From assembly GCA_964019165.1 (NCBI GenBank), contig OZ025272.1, positions 6,218,993 to 6,282,992 of the forward strand: a stretch of 64,000 nucleotides of DNA. Direction: 5' to 3'. The position numbers and the translations under genes were made by a program. The stretch is from Mastigias papua (taxonomy: Eukaryota; Cnidaria; Scyphozoa; Rhizostomeae; Mastigiidae). Below the pieces are notes generated by a model, which saw only the letters and a list, made by a program, of their open reading frames with translations, searched no databases and was not told the origin of the DNA. Positions 1 to 11,460 of the stretch are shown here, piece after piece (the first letter of the stretch is position 1; the number at the start of each line of letters is the position of its first letter).

Positions 1-103
1 CCTGAAGAGAATGGGAGTGACTTTGAAACCTTTAGTAACTTGTTGTAATTTGCTTTCAAGGCGTAAACCGGAAAACATCAAACCCGTGATTGTACATATC
101 TAC

Positions 104-106
<3 letters not shown>

Positions 107-135
<29 letters not shown>
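107..135. repeat. (TAA)n microsatellite
   Basis: About ten uninterrupted TAA units directly precede the first copy of the tandem repeat that follows. Nothing else is visible in the first 100 bases. Confidence 0.9.
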
Positions 136-137
<2 letters not shown>

Positions 138-1110
138 AGTGGCATGGTAGAGATACTATTAGATTATGCATTAGCCTTATTAAACGCGTATTTATAAGAG
201 TAATAAGATTTTGCACAGTAATGTCAATTTTGCTTTATGTAAAGCCTTGTACCGCTGTATATAGTGTAAAAGCAGACTGTGAGTACATGAAAATGACGTT
301 TGCTGCTTTTGATTACCGCCATTCTACTCTGTTTAAATCATAGAACAGTAAATGCCTAGTTTTTTTGATGCTCAACATGGGCCTAACCTGCATAAGTGTA
401 CAAACTCTGAACTATGAAGAATGAACACAGACTTGATGGTCAGAGGAGATTATCAATACTAGGGTTACTGAAGAGATGCGCTTAGGTTATGATTTGGCCT
501 TGTGAAGCACGTGTTTATAGGAGTAATAAGTGTTTGCACAGTAATGTCAGTTCTGCAACATGTAGAGCCTTGTACTTCTGTATCTATTGTAAAATCAAAC
601 TATACTGCTAACTTCAACATGTAACTTTTACTAAACTAATGGAATCAGTGCAAAAGTACATATTAAAGACGTTTGCTGCATGAGATTACCGCAGTTCTCA
701 TGTGCTTTGATCATGCATCAGTATATGTCTTTTGTTTTGCACTCAAAATGGGCCTAATAAGCATAATTGTGCTAACACTGAGAAATCAAGAATGAACACA
801 AATATGATGGTCAGAGGATATTATAAGTAATAGTATTATGTTAGAGATGCGCTTAGATTATAGCTTGGCCGTATGAAGTTCGTATTTATAAGAGTAATAA
901 GTGTTTGCATAGTAATGTCAGTTTTTCAACTGGTACAATTTTGTACTAATTTATGTAGTGTAAAAACAAGTTGTGCTGCTAAACTGTGTGCATTCAATAT
1001 CTAAATCCTTGCACTGCTGTATGTTGTGTGAAAACAACTATGCTACTAATTTCATCAAGTAAGTTTGGCTAAGCTAGTGGAATCATTGCAAAAGTACATG
1101 CAAACGATTT
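130..1110. repeat. Three-copy imperfect tandem repeat, unit about 320-370 bp
   Basis: Three diverged copies run head to tail. The landmark aatactag recurs at about 132 and 455, and gatggtcagagga recurs at 434 and 806 (period 372). Each unit also shares a 'tataagagtaataag' block, 'cagtaatgtcag' and 'gccttgtac' in the same order. The copies differ by many substitutions and short indels, so the array is old. No coding capacity is seen. It may be a satellite fragment or an old local duplication. Confidence 0.75.
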
Positions 1111-4100
1111 TTGCTATAATAAACTTGAACTAAATAATACAATTGATATCATTAGAAAATGCCATAACTATATGACCAGCCCTACATTGAACCCATAGAC
1201 AATTTGCTCCCAGGACATTTCCCTTCTCTATTCTACTGCAAAATCTTTAAGATGATTGCCGATTTTTGAGATAAAATACCAATCCTAGTATGACTCGCAT
1301 AGGATTTACTTCTGAAAGTATGTCAATAAGCAAAAGTACTAATTTTGAAAGTGCAATTGATAAATGGCCATTTATCTTTAATAGAACAATGCATACAGGT
1401 CTGAGCCATATATACAAAAATTATGAATGTATCAAACTTGTATATAATGTAGATAAACTAACACAGGCACCTTGGTAAACACATTTAATCAGTGAATGAA
1501 ACAAAACGCTACTCACCTTGGAAACAAGGTGGTACTACCAGATCTCATACTTTGGTTATACTGTTCATCATGATTTGATGGGATCTGTGGACGTAGGATC
1601 TGGCAAGCAGCAACAGCCCAGGTATAATATCTAGGGAAAGTAAAATGAATGTAAGTTGCTAATGAATTGATGCTTATTATTTGCTTATGTCTCAGCTATA
1701 CCATATGCCAACTGTCATCAAGTTAACGTGGTGGGTTTATATTCCACACAAGCAAAGGTATAGAAATACTTCATAATAATCTAACCAATAATTGCACTCT
1801 ATGTGTCTCTTATATATTTCTTATCTAGGTAGGTACTGCTCTGTCTAGAATTTCTTGTCTGTTACAGCAAAGCTTTTACAAATGCTGGCATCCAATCAAT
1901 TCACTTTTACACAAAGTGCAATTTTATTCGTGAAACATTTAGGGGGAATTACACCATCAAATGTTACAACATCATGAAATCACAATTCAAATTCTCTATT
2001 ATTACTAACCATTTTAAGTTTACCCTACTACTGATTATTGTCAACTGGGGGGAGTTGTACGGAAGTTGCACTGACAATATATAAGGGGTGTAGAATAAAT
2101 AAGTGGAATGCAAATGACATAGTTACTGTGGGACAGGTGGGATATTAAATGAAAGGCAAAATGCAGAAAGAAATTTGTCAACAGTCTCCATAACTCTCTG
2201 TACCCTAGGTAAACCATTTGTATAGCACGTAACTCAAAGCTCAACATCTGTCTTATTATCACCTCAACGTCTGTATTATCACAACACCCATATCAATGTC
2301 TAAGACATAACTTTCTTCGCGACAGTCAAAAGTTATGAAGATAGCAATTCTGGCTCTATTTTGAGATTTAGTGCATTGACAAGAAACTCATGCTTGAGAA
2401 AATGCAGTTTATGTTGGTACATCCCATTAAGATACAGCTTCAACAATATTGTTTTGGCTCAAGGATGTCAGTCTAATGGAAGGTGACACTCGAGAAGACA
2501 AAATTGAGTAAGTAGTAGTGTGCTAAATGGAAGAATATCTAAGATGCAAAAAACTGAAGGGTACCAATCATCATAGTAAATTTGATGGGACTGGTTAGGA
2601 AACCTATTGTTTCAATCGCCGATGTTATTGTTCATGATTGTTGACGTCACGTGATGAAGACTAGGTAAAGTCCGCTCTGTTTGGCTTGATTGTAGTACTG
2701 AGGCACCCAAAATGCCTAACAAAACTTAACGTTAAGAATTATAAAGAAAACTTAGCTGTACGACTTGAATCTATTTGTCTAGTGTTGTACGCGTTGGAAA
2801 GAATTCTAAGCTTCATAGAACAGTTAACAGAGCACCAAATTTATCTAACTCTGATAATGCTTATAAATTTCCGATCAAACAAGGAATTTGAAGTGGATCA
2901 TCTCCCTGCAGCAGTTTACGAAAGCAGCCAATATGATGACAGGAAGTTAAAAAACTCATGGGGATTGCTTGTAGGATATCGTCAGAGTTAGGAAGTAGAA
3001 ATCTTTGATTAAGTGAGAAATATTACTATTTGTCATTTTCAATCTTGGGTAACTATTCTTGACAAAGCATGCTTGTTACAAATACATCTAAGAAATGATT
3101 TTAATACAGTTATCAAATGGCCCTTCTTCCTTCTTGCTAAAGCCTACTTCAGGAGCTCTATCTTATCTCTTAGTTCTATTTTCACATTGTAATGAAGTTT
3201 CTTGTCTTTGCCAGCTTTTGTACATTATCATCATTGTAATTACTGGAAATCTGCCTCGGAGGCCAAAATTGGTGGGAAGAAATAGCCTGTTAGACTATAA
3301 GAAGTATGCCAATTAGCATTTTGTATGAAGGCCTAAACTATAGCAAGAATTTTATGTGACAATTAACTGTTGTGAATAGCTATTTACTTACGCCTCTGAG
3401 ATAATAGCAAGGTCATTTTGAGTCGTGATTTCAGGTTTCACCAATGATTCATCCTTTTCAGGGTCAACTTTTTTCCAAGGTTTCTCCACAACAGCTTAAA
3501 TTTTCTTGCTACTGTTAAGTTTTCTAATTAGATGAAGGATTGGGGATGTCACAACCCCACAGCCGCATTTATTTACCTGCCTGTACCCTTCTCATCGTTA
3601 GCAAGACCGCAGTGTCACAGATAGGTCTTTCACTTAATCAAAAGTGGAGAAATTTCGAATAATAGGCTGAGTATCTAGTGTAGAATATACTATATGTAAT
3701 TATTTTTGCATGCGCAATGATAAGGTCGTCATGTCGATATGTATTAAGATGCTAGGAGTCGTTTGAAATCGATCCAAGGCAATGCATGGAAGTCCTTCAA
3801 GAACGTTGACTACAACGCCTTCCAAATGTAGTTGGAATACCCATACAATTCTTTGAATTCCCGACTCCTGTTGCTTTTCCGTTACACCATTTAAAATTTA
3901 AACCCCTCCCCCTCCTTAAGTACATAGTATTGGTTCGATAGCAAATCCCGTAGCTTTCTGTAAACATCACTCTACCCTTTGAGTTGCTAGTAGTTCGTTA
4001 ATACAAAATTGCCGTAGCTCGTCTTTTGGGTAAATCATGGCAAGTGTTACAAGACTTTTGGTAGGCATTGTAAGTATAAACTATCCGTACATAATCATTC

Positions 4101-4759
4101 TCTTATTTTTTTTGGGAAGCCACTGAAATCATCATTCGCTTAAACCGTGTCTTTCATCTGAGAAAAGTGTAGACTTCGGTTTGTGATATTAGGCCATCAT
4201 TCAGCGGTGTAGAAGTAAATTGAGAGCTAGGGGGGCTCTTTGTGTACCCGAGCTTTTATAAGAAACTAAGAACTTTGTCTAAATAGTCATATAAGAAACT
4301 GAGAGAGTAGTCTGGCTAGGAAAGCTTTAATACTTGTTATACAGCTATAATACTGTTGCCTTATGATACTTTCTTCATGTTAATACCACTTTACAAGCAA
4401 GATACTAACTGAGGGTGAAAGGGGGCTGCATTTATCTGCGCCTCCCCTCTTCTACACCACTGCCATCAGTTCATGATTTAAGGTCCTCCAACAGTGAAAT
4501 TTTGGGCTAACTGTGAGTTTTGCAAACACCTTCTGCAAAAAGTGAATTTGTTGAATGGTTTCGTCATCGAAAAGGAATTTTGTGAAAGCAATAAGTGCAT
4601 CTGACAATGTAAAATACACGTAGTTATTTTATAAGAATCTAAGGTCTGGTACTGGTAGGTAGTTAGGAAAACAATTAACCCTGAAATTAAACTATGTCTC
4701 TTTTAGTTTTTTTTCAGACTATGATACTCCTAAGAACATTAGTGTGATTGAGATAAATA
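1111..4759. other. No supportable gene; unannotated AT-rich sequence
   Basis: The open frames here are short (up to 101 codons), have no recognisable domain and look like chance frames. There is no clear repeat structure apart from scattered pyrimidine runs. One weak signal is an ATG in a good initiation context at 4037 that runs 11 codons into a consensus-like GTAAGT at 4070. It could be a first coding exon, but nothing downstream confirms it. Confidence 0.5.
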
Positions 4760-5575
4760 ACACCATTAAACTACTCTGTCTATCTTAGGGGGTGGGACTT
4801 CATCGATCATGGCAACATCGCCTTTCGGCACTTAGAAAAAGATGGAATGCACCTTACCTCTGAGGGGAACAGATTATTCGCCAGAAATATAGTTGAGCAC
4901 ATCCAATCTGGATGATGGGAGTATCCCTGATGGCGATGATGCAGTGGACCCCATTTTCCCCACAGCTATGAATTAGGGGCTAAACGTTTCTGAAGGCCAT
5001 CCTGCAATGTGTCATTAGCGGTGTGGACTCAAAGGGGACATGTCAATTGCTTCTCTTAACGCTAATGGTATATGTAGTCACCTGGATGGGATTCAGTAAT
5101 TGATGAACACCCTTGAGGTTCATATTATGGCCCTTAAATGAAACTATAAGTGACCCTGGTAACCCCTTTGAACTGATAGCCATTAGAGGTTACCAAGTGG
5201 AGCGATTGGAGCGCTTTGCAAGGGGTCGCAGGATCTCTGTTTATTTTTAGGGATTCCATGAGATTGATGTTCCTATCAAAGACCTAAATTTCAAGGAAAC
5301 TGCTTTTCTGGCAGATGTTTATCGGATTAACTGGGATGGAGTAGTTAGCAGACCTGTCTACATAAATGTGCTGGTTGATGACTGGTCTAAGCTTTCTTCC
5401 ATGATCATTGACAAGCATGCTCCAATTAAGTCAATTGCGGGATTATGAGAAACACTGTCCATGGATAAACAAGGATCTTAAAGGGCTCATTAGTAAGAGA
5501 GATAAACTGAAAAAGCAGCAGTTAGACATAATTCTTCTTCCCTCATGGAATCCTAGAGAAAAATTCGACACAGGG
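4760..5575 (+). pseudogene. LINE relic: esterase-like ORF1 tail followed by AP-endonuclease fragment
   Basis: Around 4795-4915 one frame reads like the C-terminal block of an SGNH/GDSL esterase domain, as found in ORF1 of CR1-type LINEs (FIDHGNI, then HLTSEGNRLFARN). From about 5035 a frameshifted frame resembles the AP-type endonuclease of ORF2 (LNANGICSHLDGIQ, ALNET, RLERFARG). It is followed by residues typical of the endonuclease-RT linker (SMIIDKHAPIKS). Stops and frameshifts are frequent, so this is a dead copy. It stops abruptly at 5575/5576, exactly where the large inverted repeat begins, and no continuation is recognised after 18750. Confidence 0.7.
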
Positions 5576-6380
5576 TAACTATTAACACAGGGCACACTAG
5601 CTTCATAATTTTCATAATTACTAGATTAACTAGTATAATAACTTGCACAACTTATTACATAGTCTGCATGCACAGTAGAACCTGACTAATCCGGAGCTTC
5701 TTTCTTATTAATAGCTTTCTTTTCTCTGCTAGCTTGTTCATATATACGGTTTGCTTCTATTTTTTTCTTGTTTTAATATTATCTGTTATTAGGCCAGCCC
5801 AGTACAAATTACCTATCATTAGAGAGATTTGTATTTGTATGTTTAGCTTATATATGTCAAAGTTTAAAAACATTACTATTATGATCGTTGTGGACTGAAC
5901 TGTATTTTAGATGTTAAACTAGAGTGATATGATATTCTGTGATGACTGCGAGCGGTCTGTAAGTCGTTGTAGAATCAGAATCATCTCCAGAGAGTAGTCA
6001 TCGTTGGTATACTGCAATTTCATGAAACTATTTAAACTACTCTCTCTATATCTATACATGACTAGACTGGGTGACATGCGTCCCCGCCATTGGCTCTACG
6101 TTATGCCATGCATACTTGCATGATAACTCTCTTTTCCAATTTTTCCATCTCTAACAACTCTAACTCTAGCTCAACTCTCTTAACTTAATGTACGTGGGCT
6201 ATATATACTCCATAATTCCTAATGTTGTGTCAGCAGTTTTGCTGCTATCCACTGCATTATTTCGATGCAGATTTCAGTCCAAAAGAAGCATTGCGTAATC
6301 CTGATTCTTTCTAGAATGTTCCTAAACAATGGATGAGGATGCTGTGTAATTCTCGGTCATGTCGTATTTGATAAAGGTTA

Positions 6381-6436
6381 AAACGAGCTGAAACCAGCTG
6401 AAACCAGCTGAAACGATCTGAAACGACCTGAAACGA
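6381..6436. repeat. 10-bp minisatellite at the LINE 3' end, left arm
   Basis: About five to six units related to aaaccagctg (variants aaacgagctg, aaacgatctg, aaacgacctg) lie at the 3' end of the minus-strand LINE relic. The mirror copy is at 17890-17945. A tandem 3' tail like this is consistent with a LINE terminus. Confidence 0.8.
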
Positions 6437-8130
6437 CGTTGTTCTTCTTGTGCCCTATCTTATGACATCGGTGACCAGTTTATGCCATTCGTTCCTGTTT
6501 TCCATGCACTGAATTAGCTCAATCCCTGACAGCCCACTCCATTCTGTAATTCTTTGGATAAATGTGATCCTTTATCTCCCTCTTGCCTTTTTTCTTGCTA
6601 TCTTGCCCTTGAGTATTATCTTTTCCATTCCATCCTTTCTGATGCGATGACCAAGGAATTGTATTTGCTGTTTCTTAATAGACTTCATCAGCTTTCTTTC
6701 AGTGTCAGCTAGAAATAAAACTTCTTCATTTGTTGTATGACTTGTCCAATCTATCCTCAATATTCTACGTAGAAACCATATCTCTGTTGCATTTATTCCC
6801 TTCTCTATTTCTTTAGACGCAGTCCATGTCTCACATTCATATTTTAGGATCGGCAACACATAACAATCCAGCACCTTTAGTTTAGTTGGTATGGTTATCT
6901 TTGGATTGCATGAGATCTTCTTCTACTTTGAAAGGTCTCTCTTGACATTGCAATTCTTCGCTTTATCTCCCTGTCGTATCTACCGCCTGCAGTGATCAAG
7001 CTTCCTAAATAACTAAACAAATGCACTTGCTTAATTCTTGTGTTTTTAATCCAGATGTTCTAAGTTGGAATATCCCTCTGTTTGGTTACTATCAGGCACT
7101 CCGTCTTTTTTGTGTGAACACGCAAACCTTTTTCGCACTTTCTAAAGCTACCTTATCTACCACAACTTGACGTTGCTCCTCCGATGTAGCAATCAGAACA
7201 GTATCATCTGCATAGCAAAGGTAATTAATGTTGCTCCCTCCTACAACAAGTTCTGGCATAGCTTCTAACTCTCTTGATATTCTTTCGCCATAGAGGTTGA
7301 ATAAGTCAGGTGAGATTACACATCCTTTTCTTACTCCTTCTTTATTTCAACATATTCGCCCACATGATTACCGATTCAAAAAGCTGCTGCTTGTTTGCAA
7401 TACAGGTTCGCTATTATGCTCAAATCCTTGCCATCTGTCTTGATATCCTCAAGCATTTCAAAGAGTTTCTTATGTTTGACATTATCGAAGGCTTTGCTAT
7501 AGTCTATAAAACATAAGAACAGGCCTCTTTTTCATCTGGATAGCTCTCTCTCCGATAGCATTCTAATCATAAAAATTGCATTTCGTGAATCTCTATGTTT
7601 TACAAATCCACACTACAGTTTCGATATTTCAGGTTTAATTTTGTTTCTTGTTCTTCTCATCAGTACCTTTAATAACATTTTCACTACATGGCTCACGATA
7701 CTACCTGTCCTGTAGAGCTCACACACTGCCACAGGTGGTATTTCGGCAGTGCAATAAAGATGGACCTACAATCACTGCCAAAAGTCTAAGAGCATTTATA
7801 TTACTTTTTGACTCATAGAGCAAGCTCCCCTCTCCCCCCTCAGAACAATGTTGAATTAATCAGGGGTCACTCGCAGCAGACACGTTAATTTGCTCCCAAA
7901 TAGCACTCTAGCAACAAAGCTTTTACCTCAACCTTGTTTTAAGGGGGGCGGATCAGTAGCTGTCAAATTTGACCGGAAATTCACTATTGTCAAGTAAACT
8001 TCATTATTCCATAGGTGTTCCAAAGACTTTTGGCAGTGATTATACTTAGATCTGCAGGGATATTTCCCGATTCGTAAATGTCGTTAAGCAATTTAGTCGG
8101 CTTCTCGATGCCAAAGTCCCCAATGAAACG
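6437..8130 (-). pseudogene. LINE reverse transcriptase relic, left arm copy
   Basis: This is the exact mirror of 16196-17889. Read on the minus strand it contains a decayed non-LTR reverse transcriptase: an N-terminal block (LLNDIYESGNIPADLS), a frameshifted catalytic region with the YADDTVLIA box, and a C-terminal thumb-like stretch (YVLPILKYECETW, IQFLGH). The longest intact frame is 100 codons at 6572-6874. Multiple stops and frameshifts, plus a MITE inside the N-terminal part, show it is dead. Confidence 0.85.
7769..8042. mobile_element. 274-bp MITE with TA target duplication, left arm copy
   Basis: The terminal inverted repeats read CAATCACTGCCAAAAGTCT on the left and its near-perfect complement (AGACTTTTGGCAGTGATTA) on the right, flanked by TA at 7767-7768 and 8043-8044. 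The TIR and TA target suggest a Tc1/mariner-type non-autonomous element. It splits the LINE relic's reading frame, so it landed in that LINE. Its mirror copy is at 16284-16557, so the insertion predates formation of the two arms. Confidence 0.8.
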
Positions 8131-9299
8131 ACATCCCCCGTCTTATCTACACCCGTATTATCTTCAGTCCTATATTTTGAAGCGCCGCCATGTTAGAAGC
8201 ATGTTTGCAGTGAGAGCGATTAACTTTTGCCATTTTTAAGGGAATTTGCACTATTTTCAAAGGTTAAAGCAGCTTTATTGTTGACAACAATAACAAAGTG
8301 AGTCACACTTTGAAGTAAATAATTTTTCGTGCAAGATACAAACAACACCACAAGTTTATTGCCGTCTAATCCACTCGGTCTGGGCCCACTGATGCTGCCA
8401 AACATTCCATGTCTGTCATGAACCCAAACAGTCTCAATTATCCTATTTTCCCAAACATTGATGACTTCAACAGCTATATTCGACTTTCAAAGCAGTTGAA
8501 AAACAGTTCTTAATCAAGGGTCAGTTGCTATGCTCTGTTGGACGGACTGGAAAAGGCACTAACGCAATATGCATGTGGCCTCAAATCTACAAGATTTAGA
8601 ATAAAGAAGGTAGAATATTAGAAAGAGAATGTACACATCACATGCCAGAAAAAATTTGTCAATTTTTGCTACCACGGTTTTTTTGGTTTCCTTTTCAGTT
8701 TTGTGTTTCTCAACGATATGTCCCCTTTGGTGTAATGTATTGGGCTTGCATTTTAGAGTAGATTGAATCGGCAGGTTTTCAACCTTTCTTCATACTGACA
8801 AAGAGCTAGTTGATGAGCAGGAAGGATTATTTATGCTGTACACCAGTCAGTCACTGGAATTTTGTTTGATTTTTCTAAAACAGACAATGAAGCTGAAGAA
8901 AGATGTTTTATATACACAGGTGTTATGATAATCCGCATAAAAAAGTGAAAAGACAACATGGTTATGTTCTCTCAGTTACAGGGGTACTATGATTTCCCAA
9001 TGTCATATGGGCCACCTGGGTATATGTCATATTCTGAATTTTGTTAGTGGTGCTTTAGGAACCATTGTAAATCTAGAGGTAACTTCTGGCAGCTTTATAA
9101 TTGGTATAAATGTTTACATTAGACTTAAACAGCACATAGTGAGATAGAGGAAAATAGTGTGAAATCCATCAAGATACCTCATTCCTTCACAGCAAAACAA
9201 ATGAAAGTGAGAAGTACTAGTAACTAAACCAAACAGTAAATGAATGAAAACTAAATTCTAATCTGTTTGTATCTGCCTTATAGCTGTAGAGGTGATCTA

Positions 9300-9622
9300 A
9301 GTCAGGGGAAATTGGATAATTAGTCATTAGGCCTAAATGGTGGTAGGGGGGTTGGTAAATTTAAAAAAGAACAATATAGGGTACTATAAAGAAAAACATA
9401 GAATTATTCAAGTGCTATAAGATGCTAAAAATTAAATATTACTGTCTTATTTTGAGAAGTGTATGACCTATAACTACACAAAGTCCTCCTGTTTTATTGA
9501 AGGCATGTCTCTTTTCCAAAGATTAGGAATCTGATTAATTCCTCATCATGTTATTTCTACGTCGTAAAATGCTGTAAGCTACCAAAATGGCTTGTTTCCA
9601 TACGTAAAGTGGTCACAGAAGT
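9300..9622. repeat. Left arm of a second, diverged inverted repeat
   Basis: The segment ending at 9622 (ggtcacagaagt) is the inverted counterpart of the segment starting at 10695 (acttctgtgacc). The match continues through the 'aacaagccat' and 'gtagcttacag' blocks and then through the sequence also present at the inner end of the large arms ('cctaatctttggaaaagagac'). Divergence is clear, unlike the large arms. Together with 10695-11460 it brackets a LINE fragment. Confidence 0.8.
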
Positions 9623-9769
9623 CTTTTTCTATATACATTATTATTCATAACGGTTTCGTCTCCAATGAAATGTGTTGCTGGGTGAGAAAAGCTGTCTTAT
9701 AAAGTAAACACATGTGTTTCATGCATTATCAGGAATTAAACCTGTTCATAGGATTAGGACTTTCAAAGT

Positions 9770-10690
9770 TCTGCTTGAGGACCCATGGAGTAAGGCAGGG
9801 CTGCGTAGCATCACGTGATCTTTTCAATTTATAAAGTGAGATGATCCTCAGAAACCTCAATGAACATCAAGGAGTTAAAGTAGGCGGTAATAATATCAAC
9901 AATTTACGGTATGCTGATGACACGGTACTCATCGCTGATTCAGAAAAAAAACTTCAAACGCTTCTTACAACAGCAAGAGTCAAAAGTGTAGAGAAAGGTG
10001 TAGAACTAAATGCTAGGAAAATTGAATGCATGGTCATCTCAAGAGATGCCAACGCACCAATTTATATATCTTGTAATGGAGAGAAAATGAAACAAATAAG
10101 AAGCTTCAAATATCTGGGATATACCGTATCAAAAAATGCAAAGAGTGACGCTGAAATAAAGAAGAGAATTACTATGGCTAAGGAAGTTTTCAGCAAAAAT
10201 GAAAACCATATTTAAAAACAGACACATTACCATCAACACCAAAATTAATACCCTCAAACCATACGTTTGGTCAGTTACTTATGGACACTGAATAAAGATA
10301 CAGAAAGAAGACTGCATGCTGCAGAGCTGTGATTCCTTTGAAGAATGTTAAGAATATCACGGACAGCGAAAAAATCTAACACAGAGATTATGGACATGGC
10401 AATGTACAAAAGATCACTGATAAGAATCATTAGAGAGAGACAAATGAAATTCTTGGGACACATCTGCAGGAAGAATAGGATCAAAAATTAATGCTGTGTG
10501 GTAAAGTTGAAGGACGGAGAAGCATAGGACGACAAAGAATTAAATACATGGACAGCCTCAACAACTATGTCACCAATAAATCACTCAGCAATACCGAGCT
10601 AATATGAAAGACGGATAACAGAAAAGAATGGCATGCCATGATCGTCGATATCTGTTCCAGACCTGACACCTGAAGAAGAAAAAGATAGCG
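9770..10690 (+). pseudogene. LINE reverse transcriptase fragment in the inverted-repeat spacer
   Basis: A 124-codon frame at 9841-10215 carries the reverse transcriptase catalytic box (LRYADDTVLIADSE) and the following KIECMVISRD and FKYLGYTVSKNA blocks. Just upstream, HGVRQGCV sits in a broken frame, and downstream up to about 10680 further LINE C-terminal blocks (FLGHICRKN) appear in other frames. It is truncated at both ends and frameshifted. It is the same broad type as the LINE in the large arms but a distinct copy. Confidence 0.85.
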
Positions 10691-10694
10691 GAAC

Positions 10695-11460
10695 ACTTCT
10701 GTGACCACTAGGGAATACTATGGAAACAAGCCATTAGGGTAGCTTACAGCGTTTAAGAAGTGGAAATAACATGGTAAGTAATTAATTAAATCCCTAATCT
10801 TTGGAAAAGAGACTTGCCTGCAATATAAAAGGAGGACTTTCAGTAGTTATATGTCATGCACTTGTCAAAATATGACTGTAATATATTATTTCTACTATTT
10901 ATAGCAGTTAAATCTTTTTTTATAGCACTGTAGTACTCTATATTGTTTGTGGAGGTAACAGGCTTTCGAAGAAATGAAAAGTGAACGTGTGATAAAATAA
11001 CCGACCCCATGCGGGATTCGAACTCGCGAACTGAGCTATCGAGCCACGCTTCCAAATCGTTGCTCAAGGGTAGGTCATTTCCTCACACCGCCCCTTCTAA
11101 GCTAATTCGCATTGGGGAGCCATCGCAGCTCTATTTCAATGTGCATAGGACCTGCTGTTGAGAGAAGACTGCCCACACTAGGGGAGCCATCGCGGTCCTA
11201 TCCGCCGGATAGACTCTATGAGAGGGGCAGTGCGAGCAAATGATCTACCCTTGAGCAGAGATTTGGAAGCGTAGCCTGATAACGTAGTTGGTAGAGTATT
11301 TCACGTACAAAGTCAGGGGTCGCAAGTTCGAATCCAGCTCCGGCCGGTTGTTTTGTTGCACTTTCGCTTTTCATTTCTATATTGTTTATTTAAAAAGTTT
11401 TCTAACTCTCCCTGCAACCATCCTAAGCCCAGTTACTAATTTCAAGGGTAATGAGTGAGA
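10695..11460. repeat. Right arm of the second inverted repeat, split by a SINE
   Basis: Bases 10695-10948 and 11388 to about 11460 together form a diverged plus-strand copy of the inner-arm sequence (compare 14797-14990). They are interrupted by the palindromic SINE at 10949-11375. The SINE target tctatattgttt corresponds to the 'ccctatattgttc' stretch of the intact copies, which confirms the insertion point. Confidence 0.8.
10949..11375. mobile_element. Palindromic tRNA-derived SINE, older copy
   Basis: Two degraded tRNA-like modules face each other: minus strand near 11003-11046 (T-arm-like cgggattcgaactcgcg retained, anticodon arm lost) and plus strand near 11272-11346 (gtagttggtagag, then gggtcgcaagttcgaatcc). 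The middle is 'gggtaggtcattt', 'cctgctgttgagag' and 'gggagccatcgc', as in the copy at 61388. The element is flanked by a perfect 12-bp duplication, tctatattgttt, at 10937-10948 and 11376-11387. The decay of the tRNA modules makes this the older of the two copies. Confidence 0.88.

Larger units (their letters stand above)
5576..9548. repeat. Left arm of a giant inverted repeat (3,973 bp)
   Basis: Every base x here pairs with base 24326-x in 14778-18750. The outer boundary is taactattaacacag at 5576 against its reverse complement ending at 18750. The inner boundary is attcctcatca ending at 9548. Three sets of chance open frames mirror each other with identical lengths and identical translations (6572-6874/17452-17754, 7310-7516/16810-17016, 8220-8405/15921-16106), so there is no net indel. 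Segments compared by eye were identical. The arm contains a LINE relic, a MITE and a short minisatellite. It is either a very recent inverted duplication, a pair kept identical by gene conversion, or an assembly product. Confidence 0.95.

Noticed and set aside
2686..2991. A 101-codon plus frame as a host gene
   Set aside because: No domain, no neighbouring exon signals and ordinary AT-rich composition. Chance frames of this size are common here.
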